DNA of 64,000 bases. Origin: Haladaptatus cibarius D43 (GTDB taxonomy: Archaea > Halobacteriota > Halobacteria > Halobacteriales > Haladaptataceae). Shown here piece by piece: positions 8,240 through 15,378 of the stretch. The stretch spans positions 1,046,082 to 1,110,081 of the forward strand of contig NZ_JDTH01000002.1 of NCBI RefSeq assembly GCF_000710615.1, in the 5' to 3' direction. Position 1 is the stretch's first letter. Each line of letters begins with the position of its first letter. A model generated the notes under the pieces. The model had not been told where the DNA came from. It saw only the letters and a program-made list of their open reading frames with translations, and made no database searches. Position numbers and translations under genes: made by a program.

Positions 8240-9541
8240 GTGTCCGGGGAGACGAGCGACAGCAGTTCACTTGGCCTGCTCACCAACCGCGAGTTTATCG
8301 CCATTTCCAGCACCGCGTTCGCGCGAAGTCAAGCGTACTCGACGATTCTCATCGCGCTGGCGCTGTACGCCGACATGTTCCAGACGACGAGCACCGTGGA
8401 AGGACTGTTCGGCACGGCGTTCGCAATCGTTCAACTGTTCATCGTTCTTCCACTGGGTCGGTACATCGACACGCGAAACTCGAAGCGAATTTTGCTGTTC
8501 GGACTCCTGCTCAACGTCGTCGTCTTCGTCGGTTTCATGTTCGTCGAAAACGTCACCCACGTCATTCTCGTTCGCGTCTTGCAGGGAACCGCCGCGAGCA
8601 TCCTCTGGTTGACCGGAATGACCGTCGTCGGTGAAATCAGCGACGAGGGTTCCCGCGGACTGTGGATTGGAACCTACAATCAGGTCGGCGCAATATCGAG
8701 TCTCATCGGGGACATCGTCGGCGGACTCCTGCTTTACGTCTACGGCTTTCAGGAAACCTACATCGCGCTTTCCCTCGTCACTCTCGGCGCGTTTTTCTCC
8801 GTCCTCCTGTTCCTTCGGGACAACCCCGGCGGACGAAAAGACCCCGAGGATTCGAGCGGCAGAGAAACCATCGAGATGCTTCTCGGACGCTCGGCCATCA
8901 AAGCCCTCGTCTTCTTTCGCCTCTCGTTCAGCGTCGGAAAGATGGCGGTCATCACCTTCCTTCCCATCTACGCCTACACCGAGTTCGGCATCAACCCGTT
9001 CATGGTCGGCGGCATCATGGCGGGCGGAAAACTGACCAAAGCCATCACGCAAGGGAAGGTCGGCCACTGGACAGATCGCATCAAACACACCCACTGGTTC
9101 ATTCTCGCGGGCGCGCTGGTGTACGCGCTCGGCACCGCGCTCATCCCACTCGCCGGATTCGCACACATCTACATTCCGGATACGACCGTCACCGCGCTGG
9201 GCGAGGAGATGGCGCTCCCCGGAGCCTTCTTCGTCCTCTTTGCGGCCTACGCCGTCCTCGGAATCGGGGACAGCCTCCGCCTTCCGGCCAGCATGGCCCT
9301 GTTCGTCGGCGAGGGCGAGCAGTTCGACGCCGTGGCCTCCAGCCTCTCCCTGCGCTCTATCGCGTGGAAAGTCGGACAGGTCGGCGGCCCAGTGCTGGTG
9401 GGTGCCATCTGGGACGCCACGAGCGTCCTCGTCGCGTTCTGGACTGCGTCGGGATTCATCGTCGTGTCGTCGGCCGTGTTCGCGTGGCTGTACAGCACCG
9501 ACCCCGCGCGCGAGCAGGTCGATGCCGTCGGCGGGGATTAG
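8240..9541 (+). CDS. Major facilitator superfamily transporter
   Basis: This 433-residue protein begins at GTG (8240), supported by a TATA box about 30 nt upstream. It has about 12 hydrophobic helices in two halves. The MFS signature in the loop between helices 2 and 3 is seen as GRYIDTRNSKR, with a weaker second-half copy GHWTDRIKH. The central loop near residues 190-210 is charged. Helix 4-5 residues such as RVLQGTAASILWLTG are typical of drug/metabolite efflux-type MFS proteins. Substrate cannot be assigned, and there is no partner gene beside it. Confidence 0.85.
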   Translation: MSGETSDSSSLGLLTNREFIAISSTAFARSQAYSTILIALALYADMFQTTSTVEGLFGTAFAIVQLFIVLPLGRYIDTRNSKRILLFGLLLNVVVFVGFMFVENVTHVILVRVLQGTAASILWLTGMTVVGEISDEGSRGLWIGTYNQVGAISSLIGDIVGGLLLYVYGFQETYIALSLVTLGAFFSVLLFLRDNPGGRKDPEDSSGRETIEMLLGRSAIKALVFFRLSFSVGKMAVITFLPIYAYTEFGINPFMVGGIMAGGKLTKAITQGKVGHWTDRIKHTHWFILAGALVYALGTALIPLAGFAHIYIPDTTVTALGEEMALPGAFFVLFAAYAVLGIGDSLRLPASMALFVGEGEQFDAVASSLSLRSIAWKVGQVGGPVLVGAIWDATSVLVAFWTASGFIVVSSAVFAWLYSTDPAREQVDAVGGD

Positions 9542-9967
9542 CGGCGAAACGTTGGTAGCGTCTGTTGATTTGAGATCGTTCGTTATTTTTCTGGGGTGAA
9601 GGTGGTCGCGTCCTCGGCACGATTTGGAACAAGCCACAGATTTCGGTAGGGCGAGTTACCACCGAAAAACGGCTGACTAAATTTGGGTTGGCCGGGTGCG
9701 CTCGCGCGCGCGGCCTCCGGCAGCTTCGGAGGCAACGGGCGACGCGAGGAGTGAGCGACTGTAAGGAGCGAGTGACGAGCGAGGGCGTGACCTACAGTCG
9801 TGACTTCTGCGGTCGTTACCCCACTGAAATCAATATCAACATATCGCAGGCGTGGTTTACAACCCACAGTTACAGACACACCAGTAGCCTCCGGAACTCC
9901 AAATTCACTCTCTCGTCCCGTTAGCCGAAGACGGAACGATGAAACCACTGAAGCCCTAAATGCGACC
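9542..9967. other. Long spacer with hairpin and dispersed repeat
   Basis: No gene is supported. A T-rich TTATTTTTCT at 9582-9591 may end the MFS transcript. A 7-bp hairpin (9713-9719 with 9727-9733) follows an alternating CG tract. A copy of a dispersed repeat lies at 9820-9852. Confidence 0.4.
9820..9852 (-). repeat. Dispersed intergenic repeat, copy 1
   Basis: Read on the minus strand, this matches 24041-24074 with about five differences over 34 nt (CGCCTG...ATGTTGATA...TGATTTCAGTGG). It sits in the spacer before the cox cluster. Confidence 0.5.
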
Positions 9968-10342
9968 ATGGACGAACAACCGGGACTCTCCGACCAGTAC
10001 CGAAAATCCAGTCCGTGGCCGCTGTTCGTCGCGTTCGGGTTGGCGCTTTTCGAGGTCGGTATCGTCATGGCGCAGTATCTCTTTCCCGTCGCCGTCGGCG
10101 GCATGCTGATGTTTGTCGGGAGTTGTGTCGGCATCCTCCGCGAGTCGGAGTACATCAAAAATCCGTGGAAAGGACTCGTCGTCTCGGCGGGACTGGCGTT
10201 CGCCGTCGGCGGCGTCGTCTGGACGATGACGACCGGCGACGTGCGACTTCGGGGGACGGCCATCCTCATCGGCGGTGTCATCCTCCTCGTCGGTGCGATT
10301 GCCGGTGCCCTCTGGACGGGTTCCAGTATGAACGCGTCGTAA
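9968..10342 (+). CDS. Cox-cluster membrane protein (DUF7541 type)
   Basis: The 124-residue protein starts at ATG 9968. Its head MDEQPGLSDQYRKSSPWPLFVA is the usual opening of the small protein that haloarchaea carry next to coxA. Four hydrophobic helices follow: about 17-40, 42-57, 67-85 and 93-115, each pair separated by a short polar turn such as RESEYIKNPWKG. It is likely an assembly or accessory factor of the cytochrome oxidase (inference from neighbourhood). A following small membrane gene (10452) belongs to the same cluster. The extra upstream codons in this frame are basic and unsupported. Confidence 0.7.
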   Translation: MDEQPGLSDQYRKSSPWPLFVAFGLALFEVGIVMAQYLFPVAVGGMLMFVGSCVGILRESEYIKNPWKGLVVSAGLAFAVGGVVWTMTTGDVRLRGTAILIGGVILLVGAIAGALWTGSSMNAS

Positions 10343-10451
10343 ATGTCGAAGATAAAGTAATTCGGAGCTATTTCGACTCCGTTTGGGTACGATTTCTCGC
10401 TACCACGAACCATTAACCTATTTGATGCCCCCTTCGTTATCTCCACGTACT

Positions 10452-10661
10452 ATGGCAGAACGTGTCTTCGACCGGGAAACGATACTCGACACCACGGTTA
10501 ACGTGATTCCGCTCGGCATAATGGCGTTTTTCTTCGTCGTTTTCCTCGTCTTCGCGCCGTGGGGCGGCAGTTCCCTCGTCGGCCTCATCAGTTTCGCTCT
10601 CATCGTCATCCCGTTCATCGGGCTGGCTCTGCTAACGTATCTCACGGCACGAGTGATATAG
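10452..10661 (+). CDS. Cox-cluster small membrane protein (DUF6684 type)
   Basis: The 69-residue protein has two membrane helices (about 16-38 and 43-66) joined by APWGGSS. The opening MAERVFDRETILDTTVNVIPLG is the characteristic head of the DUF6684 family found with haloarchaeal coxA. The upstream, longer open frame is not supported. In an undisturbed cluster coxA would be expected immediately downstream. Here an 8.8-kb element separates it from coxA at 19483. Confidence 0.7.
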   Translation: MAERVFDRETILDTTVNVIPLGIMAFFFVVFLVFAPWGGSSLVGLISFALIVIPFIGLALLTYLTARVI

Positions 10662-10670
10662 ACGAAGTCG

Positions 10671-10681
10671 TAACCTAACCT
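10671..10681 (+). repeat. Left copy of 11-bp repeat flanking the element
   Basis: TAACCTAACCT recurs exactly at 19442-19452. The sequence after it (TTCTTT, C, G, TACT) is also partly shared. It is a candidate duplicated target or attachment core. Confidence 0.45.
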
Positions 10682-10728
10682 GTTCTTTGCACGAAATACT
10701 ATAAACAAACGTGCACTCAGTAGGAGTG

Positions 10729-11247
10729 TCATGTCGAACGGAGTCGATTTCCAAGGATTCGACCGAGAGTTCCGCGCCGAGCTCCACCAGCGGTGAGGTA
10801 ATCCAGATGCTTGCGTTGACGCTCGTTCAAATCGGGTGACGGACTCTGGGTGACCTCGTTTTCGACGTGATGTGTCTCCGGCTCTTTTTCCATCTTCCCA
10901 CGGTCGAACAGCCAGTCATTCCGCGACTCGACCGCCCGGACGACGCCACGGTAATCGTCCTGTTCGAGCAACCCCTCAATGGCAGTTCTGTAGATCGACT
11001 CGGTGAATGCGTCGGCCCGTGTTTCGCTGATGGCATCGACGATGTACTCGCGAAGTCGGTCGATGTCTTGGGAGATCTGTGACTGAGAGACGTCGTAGCG
11101 TTCGCCAAGTCGAGTTTGGTTGACCGCTCGTGGATGGTTCGCCCGCTCGATAATTTGGAGGATTTCTGCCCGGCGCTGTTGCCAACTATACTCGTCGGGT
11201 GGCGTGTCCTCGGGGACAGTTATCACTCTGTAATCGATGTCTCCCAT
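10729..11247 (-). CDS. DNA-binding protein, small-terminase-like
   Basis: The 172-residue protein has a helix-turn-helix at about residues 24-70 (RRAEILQIIER, then RLGERYDVSQSQISQDIDRLREYI) and a helical middle. The tail segment LNERQRKHLDYLT matches the tail of the other small-terminase-like protein encoded at 12507-13130. After that point the sequence turns basic (GGARRGTLGRILGNR), probably because the frame runs past the element border, so the original C-terminus is lost. Its position after a methyltransferase and HNH gene fits the packaging module of a tailed halovirus. The large terminase that would be expected next is missing. Confidence 0.6.
   Translation of the reverse strand: MGDIDYRVITVPEDTPPDEYSWQQRRAEILQIIERANHPRAVNQTRLGERYDVSQSQISQDIDRLREYIVDAISETRADAFTESIYRTAIEGLLEQDDYRGVVRAVESRNDWLFDRGKMEKEPETHHVENEVTQSPSPDLNERQRKHLDYLTAGGARRGTLGRILGNRLRST
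10731..10796 (+). pseudogene. Possible 5' stump of a host gene at the element edge
   Basis: A 21-codon frame starts at ATG 10731, about 30 nt after a good TATA box (ACTATAAAC, 10698-10706), and ends at a TGA at the presumed element border. Its codons have normal haloarchaeal composition. It could be the start of a cox-cluster gene destroyed by the insertion. The identity is not recognised. Confidence 0.3.
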
Positions 11248-11274
11248 GCAGATTCCTCGAAGTATAAGTGAGTA

Positions 11275-11706
11275 TTAGTCGTCGTCCGCAATGGTCTGGT
11301 TGACAGACGCGGTCATCTGACGCTTTGCCTCGCGGATTCGACGCTCAATGATTGGCTTATAGGCCCCCTCCTCGTCTAATTCAAACCCGACAAAGTTCCG
11401 CTCGTTCTGGATTGCCGCGACCGCGGTCGTCCCCGACCCCATAAATGGGTCAAGGATGAGTTCGCCTTCTGTTGTCGTGTATTTGAGCGCTTTCTCAACG
11501 AGGCTTGTAGAAAACGGCGCCGGATGTTTTCCGTAGTCGCCTTGATTATCTATGGCCGCATCGTTAACATCCCAGACACTCGGTGCTTTCAGATGTTTGA
11601 GTTCTGATTGCTCTTCTGAGTAGTGATAGATTGGTTCCCAGTCCCGCTGGAATTGCCCTCCTGCTGGAAGGTAGGGACGATGATACTGGTCTTTTTTTCC
11701 AAACAA
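11275..11706 (-). CDS. DNA methyltransferase, C-terminal part (frameshifted from the gene at 11564-12514)
   Basis: This frame holds the second half of an N4/N6 (PF01555-type) DNA methyltransferase: SAM-binding motif DPFMGSGTT followed by RNFVGFELDEE and the final helix. It joins the frame of 11564-12514 in the A7 run at 11692-11698. With six A residues the two would be one protein of about 412 residues. The TTG at 11706 that could start this frame has no promoter support, so independent translation is doubtful. Motif I alone cannot methylate DNA. Confidence 0.7.
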   Translation of the reverse strand: MFGKKDQYHRPYLPAGGQFQRDWEPIYHYSEEQSELKHLKAPSVWDVNDAAIDNQGDYGKHPAPFSTSLVEKALKYTTTEGELILDPFMGSGTTAVAAIQNERNFVGFELDEEGAYKPIIERRIREAKRQMTASVNQTIADDD

Positions 11707-12514
11707 TCACAGAACGGAGCGGAAGCCCGACAAGGTCATGTACCCAGTCGTGTTTTTCCATCTTCCCCTCACCGTATCGCTGATCAAGATTGATGAATAT
11801 GTGCCCATCGGGCTTCGTGACCCTCACCAGTTCCGAGAACACTGCACCAAGGAACTCGCGGAACTCCTTTTCTGTCCGGTCGTCGGTATAAGCGACTGCT
11901 TCCGATTTTCTGTCCCCTGATTGAGTCTTCTCAACGTTATATGGTGGACTGGTGAACACCATGTCAACACTATCATCTTCTAGATGCTCTTGCATCCCAT
12001 CGATACAGTCCATGAAATGGACATCATGTTCTACGTCATACTCGTATGCAATTGAACTACTCTTATTGACGCGAATTTCCGCAAGGAGGTCATCCAGATC
12101 CTCGTCAGCCGCGTCCGTGAGGTCGGCAACCGCATCGCTTTTGCCGTTGTTCAGGAGGTAATCGTATTCAAGCGCATCACGCTTTTTGTCGTGTTCGCCC
12201 CGATTCTTGTTCATCTCCTGTCGCCAGAGACGACGGTCTGCTTCGTCGATGTTGAACTGCCGGACGGGGACTTCTGCAAGGCCTAGCTCTTGTGCCGCTC
12301 GCCAGCGGTGTTCCCCGTCCGCGATGACACCGTCGGTGTTTGTCAGAATTGGCCCGCCCAGCCAGCCCTCCGACCGCATTCGGTCGATGAGTAGGCCGAA
12401 CTGTTCGTCCGACATCTCATTTGGATTGTCGCCGTCTGTTTCGAGGTCGTCTACCGGTACTGTCCCCTCAAATTCGGGTTGAGGGAGGTCTTCGAGGGAT
12501 AGGTCGTCACTCAT
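11564..12514 (-). CDS. ParB-like domain fused to DNA methyltransferase N-terminal half (frameshifted)
   Basis: Residues about 15-95 form a ParB/Srx-like domain with the signature DGEHRWRAA (66-74). Residues 160-272 are the first half of a methyltransferase of the circular-permuted type, with catalytic motif TSPPYN (188-193), the version seen in N4-cytosine and some N6-adenine enzymes. After VIVWKK the frame slips and adds 42 unrelated residues. The rest of the enzyme, with the SAM-binding motif, is in 11275-11706. ParB-methyltransferase fusions occur in phages and proviruses, where they protect viral DNA. The ATG overlaps the stop of the upstream gene (ATGA), suggesting coupled translation. 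Confidence 0.75.
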   Translation of the reverse strand: MSDDLSLEDLPQPEFEGTVPVDDLETDGDNPNEMSDEQFGLLIDRMRSEGWLGGPILTNTDGVIADGEHRWRAAQELGLAEVPVRQFNIDEADRRLWRQEMNKNRGEHDKKRDALEYDYLLNNGKSDAVADLTDAADEDLDDLLAEIRVNKSSSIAYEYDVEHDVHFMDCIDGMQEHLEDDSVDMVFTSPPYNVEKTQSGDRKSEAVAYTDDRTEKEFREFLGAVFSELVRVTKPDGHIFINLDQRYGEGKMEKHDWVHDLVGLPLRSVIVWKKRPVSSSLPSSRRAIPAGLGTNLSLLRRAIRTQTSESTECLGC

Positions 12515-13130
12515 CGGTGTCTCCGTTATCGTGGTGTTCGGTTCCGCTTCCAGCTTCGCCGGTCAGTTTATCGAGGTGCGCGCGCTGCTGCTCGGTCAGT
12601 TCGTGCTGGTGATCGTGGGTGTGCGTGTGGTCGCCGTTGACTTCGAGGGTGTATTCCTCGGGCGGCGTCAGTCTGAATTTGTCACAGATATTCTCGTATC
12701 GACGGAGGAATCGCGGGTCGCCGCTTCGGTCGAACTGCATGAGACAGCGGGCCGCCGCAGTCTGGGCAACTTCCTGCGTGCCTTCCGGCGACCCAAGTAG
12801 CTCTTTCGCGTCGTCGAAGGCATCGCGTTCTTCGTCGGTCAGGTGGCGGGTGAAGTGTTTGGAAAATGCACCGTGCGAAACGGCGTTCTCGTTTCCTTCC
12901 GGTGCCCCCGCTCCGTCTCTCTCGCCACCGTTTCCACCGCCGTGATTTGACCACCTCCCTTCGGTGACATCGGGGCCTAAGCCCCAGCCTTCGGGCTGGC
13001 CGCAGTAGCCCTCAAAGATGACCTCGTCGTCTTCGTTCTTCGAGATTCGCTTGCCGTTGCAGGTGCCGTCGGGAGGGATTGTCGGGACATTTTCCGATAA
13101 GTTCCCGACCAACTCTGATTCGTCTTCCAT
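12507..13130 (-). CDS. Phage-type protein, small-terminase-like
   Basis: The 207-residue protein starts at ATG 13130. An in-frame extension upstream is less acidic and overlaps an HNH remnant. Features are a CNGKR...YCGQPEGWG cysteine pair, a GNENAVSHGAFSK motif like the opening of many phage small terminase subunits, a helical acidic core, a His-rich tract THTHDHQH, and a tail LTEQQRAHLDKLT shared with 10729-11247. It would bind viral DNA and hand it to the large terminase (inference). The next gene, the ParB-methyltransferase, overlaps its stop codon. Confidence 0.6.
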   Translation of the reverse strand: MEDESELVGNLSENVPTIPPDGTCNGKRISKNEDDEVIFEGYCGQPEGWGLGPDVTEGRWSNHGGGNGGERDGAGAPEGNENAVSHGAFSKHFTRHLTDEERDAFDDAKELLGSPEGTQEVAQTAAARCLMQFDRSGDPRFLRRYENICDKFRLTPPEEYTLEVNGDHTHTHDHQHELTEQQRAHLDKLTGEAGSGTEHHDNGDTDE

Positions 13131-13155
13131 GGGTTGATTGATTTGAAAATGGGAA

Positions 13156-13428
13156 TTACGGGCCGAGTCCACTCGCGCTGGGAGACGAAAGACGACCACT
13201 GGACGGGATCGGCGGGTCGAACGCAGACCGGACGGAGCGACCGTCGCGACCGTGCCGGGCGATGAGGTGACAGCGTCGGCACGTCGCGGTGAGGTTGTCG
13301 TCGTTGCTGTTGTTCCGATTCCGGTCGCGGTGATGGACTTCTATCTGTGAGACTTCGTCGGCCGAGCGTCCAGCGCTGGCTTGAACAGTTTGTGCATTAC
13401 TATAATCAGCAGAGACCGGCCCAATATC
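13156..13428 (-). pseudogene. HNH endonuclease remnant
   Basis: This open frame of 90 codons has no usable start codon. It carries a clear HNH core, VHHRDRNRNNSNDDNLTATCRRCH, with the His-His pair, the Asn and the second zinc CxxC. The first zinc knuckle is missing: the position before GRSADE reads QASA, without Cys. The 5' end runs into AT-rich island DNA. HNH nucleases often sit beside terminase genes in tailed viruses and assist packaging. The gene was probably truncated when the island arrived. Confidence 0.6.
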
Positions 13429-13560
13429 TCAACAGCCGAACATCTGTCGAGAAGAAACTAAACTAGACAGTGCCATACTTATGGTATATTTACAAAGATT
13501 CAAATTAGTAGAGGATATATAATAGTATTTTAGAAATTGGGATAAACCCGAAGTGAACTA

Positions 13561-13929
13561 CTATGCTGCGTTTTCAGCACTCATAGACTCATAGGTGACT
13601 CCAAAGGCCCACATTGTAATCATCCCACCAAAGGTTAATAATGATATGCTAACACGAAGTGACTGCTGAAGTGGGAGAGTCGGACTGATACCAACGAGAG
13701 AAACGAACAGAAGGAATCCCGTGCCAACCCCACCCATAATTGCAGTACGTTGGTTTGTTGAATCGTCATACAAAAGTTTAGGCTGTGAAATTAAAAGATA
13801 TACCCCACTTGTATATACAATTGCACATGCGATCGCAAGTATGAAATCTGGATAGAGAAATTTATGGGTTGTACCTCCGATAAGAATACCTATTGTAGCA
13901 GATAATACAGTTTTCCTCAATTTTTCCAT
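13561..13929 (-). CDS. Small four-helix membrane protein, possible halocin immunity or accessory factor
   Basis: The 122-residue protein has four predicted membrane helices (about 7-22, 29-47, 64-82, 91-112), short loops and few charged residues. It has AT-rich codons like the halocin gene and unlike the surrounding element. It is divergent from the halocin precursor, about 400 bp away in the same island. Small membrane proteins commonly give immunity beside bacteriocin genes, so that role is a reasonable guess. No family was recognised, and the known halocin C8 immunity function lies in the precursor itself. Confidence 0.55.
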   Translation of the reverse strand: MEKLRKTVLSATIGILIGGTTHKFLYPDFILAIACAIVYTSGVYLLISQPKLLYDDSTNQRTAIMGGVGTGFLLFVSLVGISPTLPLQQSLRVSISLLTFGGMITMWAFGVTYESMSAENAA

Positions 13930-13942
13930 AGTGAGAACAACA

Positions 13943-14116
13943 CTATGTGTTGATAAAATTCTTCTGATTGGGAACGGTCAAAGGTTTGAATGTGAGCGTG
14001 AATTCTCGAAGCGACGATACACACTCCACAATCACATCGTCCTGCTCTGTCCCAAAATCCGGAGGAACACGACCCACCGGACACTTCCCAACGAACTCAT
14101 ACAATGACAAAGAATA
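13943..14116 (-). pseudogene. Degraded open frame upstream of the membrane protein
   Basis: A 57-codon frame without ATG (TTG possible) reads like a real acidic protein, for example YEFVGKCPVGRVPPDFGTEQ and VIVECVSSLREF. An overlapping frame further upstream (ATG 14205, MPLWSGKKFRC...LLLESVLESSGHD) looks like its displaced N-terminal half. Together they suggest one small gene broken by a frameshift. The family is unknown. Confidence 0.3.
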
Positions 14117-14290
14117 TCATGACCAGATGATTCGAGTACTGACTCGAGAAGAAGAGTTCTCTCGCCCATTAAACACCGAAATTTCTTGCCACTCCACAAG
14201 GGCATGGACACTGGGTTAGTTACTGGTACAGTAAAATAGTATAATAGTAATTAAACTAAAACAAACTATGAGACTGAATAACATAACTAG

Positions 14291-14306
14291 ATATAAATAA
14301 ATTTAA
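14291..14306 (+). promoter_or_regulatory. TATA region of the halocin-like gene
   Basis: Overlapping TATAAATA and TTTAAA elements lie 27-41 nt upstream of ATG 14333. The more upstream ATG at 14312 would be too close, which favours 14333 as the start. Confidence 0.45.
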
Positions 14307-14332
14307 AAAGAATGAATGTATTTTTGAACTTG

Positions 14333-15250
14333 ATGTCAAAAGATATTCCAAACGGAATGAGTAGAAGACAATATATGAAGAGTGCTAGTATCGCAGGAGC
14401 TAGCGCTATTGCTCCCGCATCTGCGAAATCAGTCTCGCAGAGAAAGGAGGTTGAAGTAAATCAACTACGGGAAAAGAAAGCAAGTAAAACTCTCTCTATC
14501 GCCGAGAATGACGACGAATTCCAAAATTTAATTGCGGGACTCAAAAAAGATGGGCGATCCATCAATTTATCAAAAAGTGATAAATCGGCTTACGAAATCG
14601 TTCAAAAGGTAGAGAAGACAGATCAGAAAAGCAGTTTCCGGATTGCATCATTCAACCTAGAAGACTCAAACTCAAACGAAACTATCGAAATCGCAGCCCG
14701 AATCCGAGATAATGATCAATCACACCGATTCAACCCATTCACATCGAATCTAATTGTAGAGCCGATGTGTTATGTACATAGAAATCCAGAGACGAACAAT
14801 AGTGGGGAAATTTCTACCCAGTCTACTCTCTCTCAGAAGGCGACAATTTATTTAGCGGATGGGAGCGGCCCAAGTATTGAGAGCGAGGCGATCAATGAGA
14901 CACACGAAACTATCAAAACTAAATATGGCTCTGTTAATAAATCGGAATATACTCTAAGTATAAATTCAAAAGACGGTGTTTCTATCCAAGGAGCAAACCC
15001 CATCTGTGGAGCAGCACCAGACATTTCTTGCAATGTCTGTATGGCGGCGATCGGTGTTACGAATGAAGGGATCTGTACCCTTGGCTCTGCTGCATACTGT
15101 GCGATTGCAACATCTCAAACAGTTATCGGACCAGTTGCGTGTGCGGGTCTATTCTTTGTTGTCTGTACTCTGCTGAACGTTACTGTCTGGAATCCAAAAG
15201 AAATCTGTAATGATATGTGTCTCTGTGAGGATGGGTGGATGCCCTGGTAG
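14333..15250 (+). CDS. Halocin C8-like bacteriocin precursor with Tat signal
   Basis: The precursor (305 residues from ATG 14333, 312 if the ATG at 14312 is used) has a twin-arginine signal, SRRQYMK plus a hydrophobic Ala-rich stretch. A hydrophilic middle of about 180 residues contains one Cys. The C-terminal domain of about 80 residues starts near GANPICG and contains exactly ten cysteines between hydrophobic segments. Halocin C8 is likewise released from the C-terminus of a Tat-exported precursor, has ten cysteines, and its N-terminal part acts as immunity protein. The overall architecture matches that family. Codons are AT-rich. No transporter or regulator of the known halocin C8 locus is nearby. 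Confidence 0.8.
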   Translation: MSKDIPNGMSRRQYMKSASIAGASAIAPASAKSVSQRKEVEVNQLREKKASKTLSIAENDDEFQNLIAGLKKDGRSINLSKSDKSAYEIVQKVEKTDQKSSFRIASFNLEDSNSNETIEIAARIRDNDQSHRFNPFTSNLIVEPMCYVHRNPETNNSGEISTQSTLSQKATIYLADGSGPSIESEAINETHETIKTKYGSVNKSEYTLSINSKDGVSIQGANPICGAAPDISCNVCMAAIGVTNEGICTLGSAAYCAIATSQTVIGPVACAGLFFVVCTLLNVTVWNPKEICNDMCLCEDGWMPW

Positions 15251-15372
15251 GTCTGGTTTGCCACGACAGATTCAACATCGTCCTCTGTCCACAACGGGTG
15301 CCAGTGTTCATCGAAGACTGTTCCTTCGACTATCTCTTCGCGGAACTCCCACCGGATTTTCTCGGGTATCAT
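15115..15372 (-). pseudogene. Truncated small gene at the right border of the AT-rich island
   Basis: From ATG 15372 (6 nt after the stop of the upstream gene) about 47 codons have acidic haloarchaeal composition (IRWEFREEIVEGTVFDEHWH, LWTEDDVESVVANQTY). At about 15245 the frame runs into the opposite strand of the halocin gene and turns into unrelated sequence. The island therefore removed its 3' end. The original function is not recognised. Confidence 0.5.
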
Positions 15373-15378
15373 TTGGAA

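Larger units (their letters stand above)
13400..15250. mobile_element. AT-rich island carrying a halocin-like gene
   Basis: From about 13400 to 15250 the base composition drops sharply towards A+T and codon use changes (many AAA, ATA, AGA, TTA), in contrast to the GC-rich DNA on both sides. The left edge cuts the HNH frame and the right edge cuts the short minus-strand gene that starts at 15372. Contents: a four-helix membrane protein, a degraded frame and a halocin C8-like precursor. No transposase or clear terminal repeat is visible. Confidence 0.6.

Noticed and set aside
11692-11698. Programmed -1 frameshift in the methyltransferase at the A7 run
   Set aside because: The run resembles a -1 slippery site, but joining the two frames requires skipping one base (+1), not slipping back one. 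Only a tract-length change or transcription slippage would fit.
13968-14219. 83-codon plus-strand frame upstream of the halocin gene
   Set aside because: Ser/Thr-rich with no motif. The opposite strand gives a more protein-like, though broken, reading.
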